In this document: positions 59,091-64,000 of the stretch, in pieces
Layout: every line of letters starts with the position of its first letter
Position numbering within the stretch: position 1 is the stretch's first letter
NCBI RefSeq assembly: GCF_905147045.1
Contig: NC_065908.1
Coordinates: 10,168,001 to 10,232,000, forward strand
DNA from: Nymphalis io
Taxonomy: Eukaryota; Arthropoda; Insecta; Lepidoptera; Nymphalidae
Direction: 5' to 3'
Length of the DNA: 64,000 nt
Translations under genes and position numbers: made by a program
Notes under the pieces: model-generated
Databases searched by the model: none
What the model was told of the DNA's origin: nothing
The model's input: the letters and a program-made list of their open reading frames with translations, nothing else

Positions 59091-59470
59091 CTTTTTTTCC
59101 GCTGGAAAAACGCTTTTACGCGTTTTCCCCACTTGAAGTAGGGGGGTATGTGGGGCTCGCCGCCGCTGAAGGCGCCGAAATACCCACAAAAAACCAGCGA
59201 TACCCACACCGTCTTTTCGGGGGACGCCACGGGATCACTTGCGCATACTACCGTGACGTCCTGACGGTAAGCCCACCAAATTCTAAGGGGGCATATTCTG
59301 CAGGCCTCCAAATTCTAAGGGGTTCTCGGGTTACAGACACCCCCTAGCCCCGGCGACATTTACGGCCGGAGGAGAAGGTTTGCATAGCGCCGACGTCTTC
59401 TCCCCAGTCTTCTTCGGCAAAGCGGGTTAGCGGAAGCACTGTTCTCACGCTCCCGCTCCGCGGCCTCCTT

Positions 59471-60352
59471 CTACGACATGACGTTTTCGCAGAAAGAGAC
59501 CATCTCCTTCCAGCCCCTCTCGCTACCGATCATGGCGTTTATCACGCTCAGCAGCGAGAGGTCTCCGCCTACAATGGCCGCCAGGTAATGGCGCTGAGGC
59601 CCCCATGCAGCACACTCAATCAGGGTGTGACGCGCCGTGTCCGAAGGCGCGCCGCACTCGTGGCAGGAGGGAGTAACCTCCCGCCTCGCTATCCGGTGCA
59701 GATACCTACCGAAGCAACCGTGACCGGTAAGTACCTGCGTCAGCCTGAATGTGAGTGTGCCGTGACTCCGTCCCACTCAGCGACTCAAGTGGGGACGGAC
59801 CGCCTCCACTGTCGCCAGGCCTGCCGAGGGGGACCCCAGGTCCTCCTCCCACCTGCGAATCAAGGCTCGCTGGGCTAGAGCCCTGACTCGCTCCACCTCC
59901 GCCAATCCTGGACGGTCACCACTCGACCTCACTTCCACCCGGAACCGGTACACTTCCGCAAGCACCACTGCCTGGAGTTCCCAAGGCGGATCGCTCGCGA
60001 GAAGTGTCGCTGCCGTCCATGACACTGTACGGTAACCACGTATCGCTCTCACCGCTATGACTCTCTGTGGTCTCTGAAGAAGAAGAAGCCTTGTTACAAG
60101 CAGTGAGAGCGTCCACCCAGATGGGTGCACCGTACAGCGCCATGGAGCGCACCACACCAGCGTATAATCGCCGGCAAGGTGTTTCCGGCCCTCCTACGTT
60201 GGGTAGAAGGCGTTGATGAGCTTTGGGCTGAGTTGGACAAAATGCTGCCCGAAGCTCCATCTTCCATCTAGAATCAGGCCCAGATACCTCATCTGGGCCT
60301 GCACCTTAATCACCGTTCCCTGGACGGTGATAGACTCTGCTGTTTCGAGCGA
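59471..60352 (-). pseudogene. R1-clade ORF2 C-terminal part, multiple breaks
   Basis: Pieces in order are VQAQMRYLGLILDGRWSF (thumb), then a frameshift, RRLYAGVVRSMALYGAPIW, another frameshift, RPQRVIAVRAIRGYRTVSW and LAQRALIRRWEEDLG, then an in-frame TGA. It continues GTLTFRLTQVLTGHGCFGRY and CHECGAPSDTARHTLIEC, a C-X2-C-X8-H-X4-C finger typical of R1-type ORF2 C-termini. Translation would stop at 59471-59473. The part before VQAQMRYLGL is joined directly to the end of the endonuclease. Confidence 0.83.
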
Positions 60353-61253
60353 TCACCAGTACACCTGACGGCGCGGTACCCTCCGCCGGGTCCTCGGCAT
60401 GGCCGCATCGCACACCTCCTTTAGACCACTGCGTATGCTGCTCGCCATCTCTTCGACGCTAGCGCCCTCCCTCCATCCCGCGGAAACCCACCACTGCACG
60501 ATGGCAGCCTCCTTGACCAGCTCACGATTTAGCTGGCCAAGAGACCACCTCGGAAGTTCAGTTGGCACTCTCAGTGGTCCCGCTGGCCTGCAGGAGTTGG
60601 AGATCTCAAATCGAATGTATCTATGGTCCGACAGAGTCTCCACCTCCTCCTCTACCCTCCAGTTCCTTACTCTGCGTGCTGCGACAGTGGTGGCGAACGA
60701 TAGGTCCACCACAGACCCCCCTGCTGCCGCACGCAGGTGTGCACCTGCCCCCTGTTAAGTAGAGACAGGCTGGAGAGTAGAGCCCACACCTGGACGGCCC
60801 TCCCTCGCGGATTCGTGGCAGGGTTTCCCCAGGCACGTGATTTTGCGTTTAAGTCGCCGAGAACCATTGTCGGTTTCGGCGACTGCCTGGACACCGCAGC
60901 TCTGACAGAGCCAAGAAAGATTTCGAACTCCGCCAGGCCCCGGTTAGGGGAGAAGTAAGTTCCCACAACTATGAACTCTCCCCACCCCGCCACTACGTAG
61001 CCCGAGCCCCTCTCAATGAGTGAGACGGGGGGACCCGTTCCGCTCCGAGTGAGGATCGCCACGGTGCCATCTAAATCCCTCACTCACTCAATCAATCACT
61101 GGGTAGGCAGTGAGGTAGGGAAGGGATGAAATAGGGCTCGCAGGCCACAGGTCGCAGGTCAATTTGCCACTCCGCCATGGACTGCAGTAGCAAGTCCTGA
61201 GCCCCGGCGCAGTGGTTAACATTCGTCTGGAGGAAGCTTAGCTTGTCTTTCAT
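60353..61253 (-). pseudogene. R1-clade ORF2 endonuclease, frameshifted
   Basis: It starts at 61253 (MKDKLSFLQTNVNHCAGAQD), overlapping the ORF1 stop. After about 35 codons the frame breaks near a GATTGATTGAGTGAGTGAG tract. It resumes as LDGTVAILTRSGTGPPVSLI, FIVVGTYFSPN and TMVLGDLNAKSRAWG (catalytic GDxN). It then breaks again near 60710 at a G-run (GGGGGG), continuing VVDLSFATTVAARRV and VETLSDHRYIRF (catalytic SDH). It ends RRVPRRQVYW, the usual end of the pre-RT linker, followed by a TGA. Confidence 0.86.
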
Positions 61254-62218
61254 GATGACATGGCAGCTTCCTCCTCAGCTTGGCGCCGTCCGACGTTATC
61301 AGTGGTCTGGGTGCCTAAGACCATTTTTGCTTTTGTGATCGGTGGGTTACACTCCCCTGACCCCATTACGTGCCCGAAAGGCCTACCGGCGTCTGTGCAT
61401 ACAGCGCAGCACAACTTTCCGGTGCAGGTATCTGCCTTGTGGCCTTCGACACCACACCGGTAACAAAGTCCCCCTCGTTCCGCCTTAGATGGGCAGAGCG
61501 CCTTAGTGTGACCAAGGCCCATGCATTTGAAGCAGCGCAAAGGGCGCTGCTCCAGCACGCACACCTTGGCCGAGCTCCACCCAACCAGGAGGCGACCAGC
61601 TTCGGACAGCCTTTTCGCTGCTGTAATGGGGCACGTCACCCGGACCATCCCCATATAACCGGGACCACGTTGCATATCCCCACACCTAACCTCCTCTAGG
61701 GAGCAGTCCCCTAAGCGTGCTACTGCGGCCACCACCTTCTCTTTTGTGACGCAGTCATCGAGGCCCGTCACCTTGAGGTCCACCCGCTTCACAGGCCGCA
61801 CAACGTTGGCCACTCCATCCAGCACAGTGCGGAGCTTCTCGGCTAGCTTCTCCGCCTGCTCTGTTTGTGCCTTTGGGAGCTCCAAGACCCAGGCTCCCGT
61901 TGCCGACCTTCTGACCTTGAGTCCACCGCAGATCCCTAGATCCTGGAGCTTGACGCCTTGCTCGGCCCGCTCCAGGATGTGGGCGTAAGTCACGCCCTTT
62001 TCCTGCGCCTCCGGCTTCAATGTGACGATTACTGCAGCCGTGCGAGAGGCTGCCAGCTTAGGTTTGACCACCTGTGGCACCTTGGACACTGCCGGTGTGG
62101 CTAAGGCGGTGACTTCTGCCGGAGTGGCAGTCTTCTTCCCCTTCTTTCCCTTTTTAACCACTGTGGACCAGGACGTCTCTTGGACCACTTGTGGCGGAAT
62201 CCTTTCCGGCACAATCAT
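61250..62218 (-). CDS. R1-clade LINE ORF1 (gag-like), open but 5'-truncated
   Basis: ORF1 proteins of this clade bind the element RNA and form nucleoprotein particles. The frame is open without a stop. I place its start at 62218 (MIVPERIPPQVV), close to the GC-to-AT switch; a longer frame continues to 62425 but its extra 69 codons lie in AT-rich flank. Counting from 62425, three zinc knuckles lie near residues 298-359: CFKCMGLGHTKALC, CYRCGVEGHKADTC and CAVC...GH...GEC. Upstream are a lysine-rich stretch (KKGKKGKKT) and LKVTGLDDCVTKEKVVAAVA. The stop TGA overlaps the ORF2 ATG as ATGA (61250-61253). The full native N-terminus is probably missing. Confidence 0.78.
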   Translation of the reverse strand: MIVPERIPPQVVQETSWSTVVKKGKKGKKTATPAEVTALATPAVSKVPQVVKPKLAASRTAAVIVTLKPEAQEKGVTYAHILERAEQGVKLQDLGICGGLKVRRSATGAWVLELPKAQTEQAEKLAEKLRTVLDGVANVVRPVKRVDLKVTGLDDCVTKEKVVAAVARLGDCSLEEVRCGDMQRGPGYMGMVRVTCPITAAKRLSEAGRLLVGWSSAKVCVLEQRPLRCFKCMGLGHTKALCPSKAERGGLCYRCGVEGHKADTCTGKLCCAVCTDAGRPFGHVMGSGECNPPITKAKMVLGTQTTDNVGRRQAEEEAAMSS

Positions 62219-62230
62219 AGCGCTCGATGG

Positions 62231-62881
62231 AATATGTATTTTGTTAATGTTTCCTTTATTTAATTTTGATACGTTACATATTATACAATATCCAACTACT
62301 GCATTTCTCCTGTAGACACAATTAAACGCAAATAATGATTGATTTACAATATATATGATATAGATTGACAGACAGGCCGAAACCAAAGCGAGAGCCGCGG
62401 ATACGATGAGCGAATCAATACGCAATCAAGCCGTCAGCCACAGGAGCTGCAAACATTTTCCTTTCACGGCACAACTTGGGGACGTAATTTCATTTCGAGA
62501 GGCCTAAATTATTTGCCATTACCGAATTTGACGGTCTCGGTCTCAACGAGGCCCTGCGTATCGCTCCCGGCCTCCGCGCACCACAAATGACGGAATTAAA
62601 ATCAGGCATGAGTGGACCTCGGTTTTCGCGAGCGTAAATTAACTTTCATCGTTCATGCCAATGGGAAAATTGTTCAAAACTTACGGCTCAAAAGATTTAG
62701 AAATGTCAAAAACTTGGATGAATTTAGCTGCAATTATTATTTTTCATAATAAATATTAAATCTCTTTCGCCAAATTTAAAAGTTGAACTTATGGTAGAAT
62801 ATATTATACGTAGGATACGGGTGGAAAATTGGACAATTTGTCTATTATTCCCTTAAATAAATGACGCTGTATTTATATTAT
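62231..62881. other. Non-coding flank with a GC-elevated island
   Basis: 62231-62370 is AT-rich host-like flank that extends ORF1 by chance. About 62370-62650 is GC-elevated and unique (GGCCCTGCGTATCGCTCCCG; GGACCTCGGTTTTCGCGAGC) and has no supportable ORF. It is a candidate conserved non-coding element. Confidence 0.4.
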
Positions 62882-63141
62882 AATATAGACAGGCGGTCAG
62901 GCAAATGGACCACCTGGTGGTAAGTGGTCACCAATGCCCATAAACATTGGCGACCACTAATACGCCCCATTGGGAACTAACGATGACTATGTTATATCCC
63001 TTGTGCTTGTTACTCTTCTCTACACTGACTCTTCAATGAGGAGCACAAAAACATTTGTAGTTCGGCAGGATAAGTAGGATTGGTAGGATATGTGATGATT
63101 GGGTGGTATCTACCCAGACGGACGTGCACATAGCTCTACCG
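62882..63141 (-). mobile_element. SINE family B, decayed full-length copy
   Basis: The minus strand reads GGTAGAGCTATGTGCACGTC, GGGTAGATACCACCCAATCA and, near the end, TGACCACTTACCACCAGGTG, CCTGTCTATATTATA. Several indels lie in the middle (AGGATTGGTAGGAT on the plus strand). The hairpin loop has one change (CACCAG for CATCAG). Confidence 0.82.
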
Positions 63142-64000
63142 TCAATTCTCATGTTAGCAGCGCGCTTAAACATTTTATTAATGAAATTTAAAGTGAAATT
63201 ATCCACAATTATACTCTGAATATTACGATGTATAAACATTAAAATTGAAGTGACAACCACTTGGATTTAGAATTATTAAGTTATATGTTCAATTTTCTTT
63301 TTACTAATTACTATTCTACATGAGCTAAAGTTGTATGCACCTCGAACGCAGCTTAATTAATCAAACAGATATATTGACTAATATATCTGTTTGATTAATT
63401 AAGCTTTTTGGTATGGTTGGTAATTTGGTAATAGTAATTTTAAAAGACATTCGCTACACTTCACAAGAAATTTTAAATATGATCTTAATTTAATTTAAAA
63501 TGTATTACATTTTGTACAAAATATTTCACTCATTGGTACGATTAGAAAATCCTTGGTAACATAAAGTTATGAGAAATGGAAGAGTTAGTTTATTCTGTAT
63601 AAAAGTTTTGTGAATATAATTGTGCAATTTACATATTTATCATAATTGAGCCTTATAAAAAAAACTTCAAACATATTTTTCTGTAATTTGTTAAATTTCG
63701 AAATAAATAAAAAAGTTCAAAGCAAGGTACTACAGTTACTGATTATTACAAATTGTTGGACATCATGAAAAACGATACTAATTGAACTAAATCCTTATAG
63801 ATTTTTTTACGAGCAATCGTTTGGGCGGCCGGCAAATATCATGTTTCAAATTATGTTATTAACGGAATGTCATTTATTTTATTCACCGACTTAAAAAAAA
63901 GTAAGTTATGGGTGTATATTTTATGCTTGCTTACTGATTTCTCAGTACCTCTTAGTAAAACTCAAAATGTACTTATTCATGTAGGCTTTCACGACCACTT
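63142..64000. other. AT-rich non-coding stretch with a long hairpin
   Basis: Nothing else recognised. Confidence 0.4.
63350..63405. repeat. Perfect inverted repeat, 26-bp arms, 4-base loop
   Basis: The left arm 63350-63375 (AGCTTAATTAATCAAACAGA...) is the exact reverse complement of 63380-63405, with GACT between. It is the longest perfect hairpin seen in the window. Confidence 0.97.

Larger units (their letters stand above)
59091..62230 (-). mobile_element. R1-clade LINE, 5'-truncated, RT core deleted
   Basis: This is a GC-rich minus-strand element of about 3.1 kb. It has a gag-like ORF1 with three CCHC knuckles, an AP endonuclease, a small RT thumb remnant, and a C-terminal domain with a CCHC-like finger (CHECG...H...C). 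The 3' UTR carries a terminal hairpin, GGAAAACGC/GCGTTTTTCC (59104-59128), and a short A run. The RT fingers and palm are missing. The GC-to-AT switch near 62230 marks the 5' truncation. No TTAGG or rDNA target flanks it, so a TRAS/SART or true R1 assignment is not supported; only the clade is. Confidence 0.88.

Noticed and set aside
59091..62230. Telomere-specific TRAS/SART element
   Set aside because: No TTAGG repeats flank either end; only the R1 clade can be supported.
1..64000. CRISPR arrays, bacterial operons, phage or LTR elements
   Set aside because: No regularly spaced repeats, no paired long terminal repeats, no ribosome-binding-site-led gene clusters; sequence texture is insect nuclear DNA.

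Overview
The window reads as nuclear DNA of a lepidopteran insect, most probably a butterfly. It is AT-rich, with no operons, RNA operons or phage genes. It is littered with repeats that I recognise from moth and butterfly genomes: tRNA-headed SINEs, a CR1/Zenon-like LINE with its 3' end repeated four times, RTE and R1-clade LINE pieces, D34D mariners and AT-rich Helitron-like elements. The species assignment is inference. I found no convincing host protein-coding exon, no functional tRNA or rRNA gene, no CRISPR array and no LTR element in 64 kb. The region is therefore an intergenic stretch or a very long intron. Open frames in it are transposon remnants, shadows inside SINEs, or chance.

Layout. 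1-16 kb: decayed SINEs of families A (Lys-tRNA-like head), B (ends in a CCAC/GTGG hairpin), D, E and F, plus a 76-bp RTE insertion with a 12-bp target duplication. 16.2-18.35 kb: a 2.1-kb minus-strand CR1/Zenon-like LINE with a recognisable endonuclease but its RT core deleted. 19.2-24.6 kb: SINEs A and B and a rearranged mariner (22.36-23.17 kb). 27.1-28.36 kb: Helitron-like elements. 32-34.1 kb: a GC-rich unclassified block, then an RTE fragment split by a nested LINE. 36.7-37.05 kb: a SINE D with target duplication. 42.4-43.7 kb: a 1280-bp mariner with both terminal repeats. 45-52.3 kb: two LINE 3' ends, two SINE A copies, a GC-rich block dense in short hairpins (48.30-48.72 kb), and Helitron-like fragments. 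53.2-57.2 kb: the second Helitron copy, an internally deleted SINE D, and two long hairpins. 58.8-62.2 kb: a SINE B joined to an R1-clade LINE that keeps its gag-like ORF1 open but has lost most of its RT. 63.35 kb: a perfect 26-bp-arm hairpin.

How the parts relate. SINE B and the CR1/Zenon-like LINE share the same 3' hairpin loop (ten bases, CCAC/GTGG closing stem), so the LINE is a plausible partner that once mobilised this SINE. Every autonomous element here is broken: both large LINE copies have lost their RT core, and both mariners carry lesions. All homology calls come from reading motifs by eye; no database search was run.
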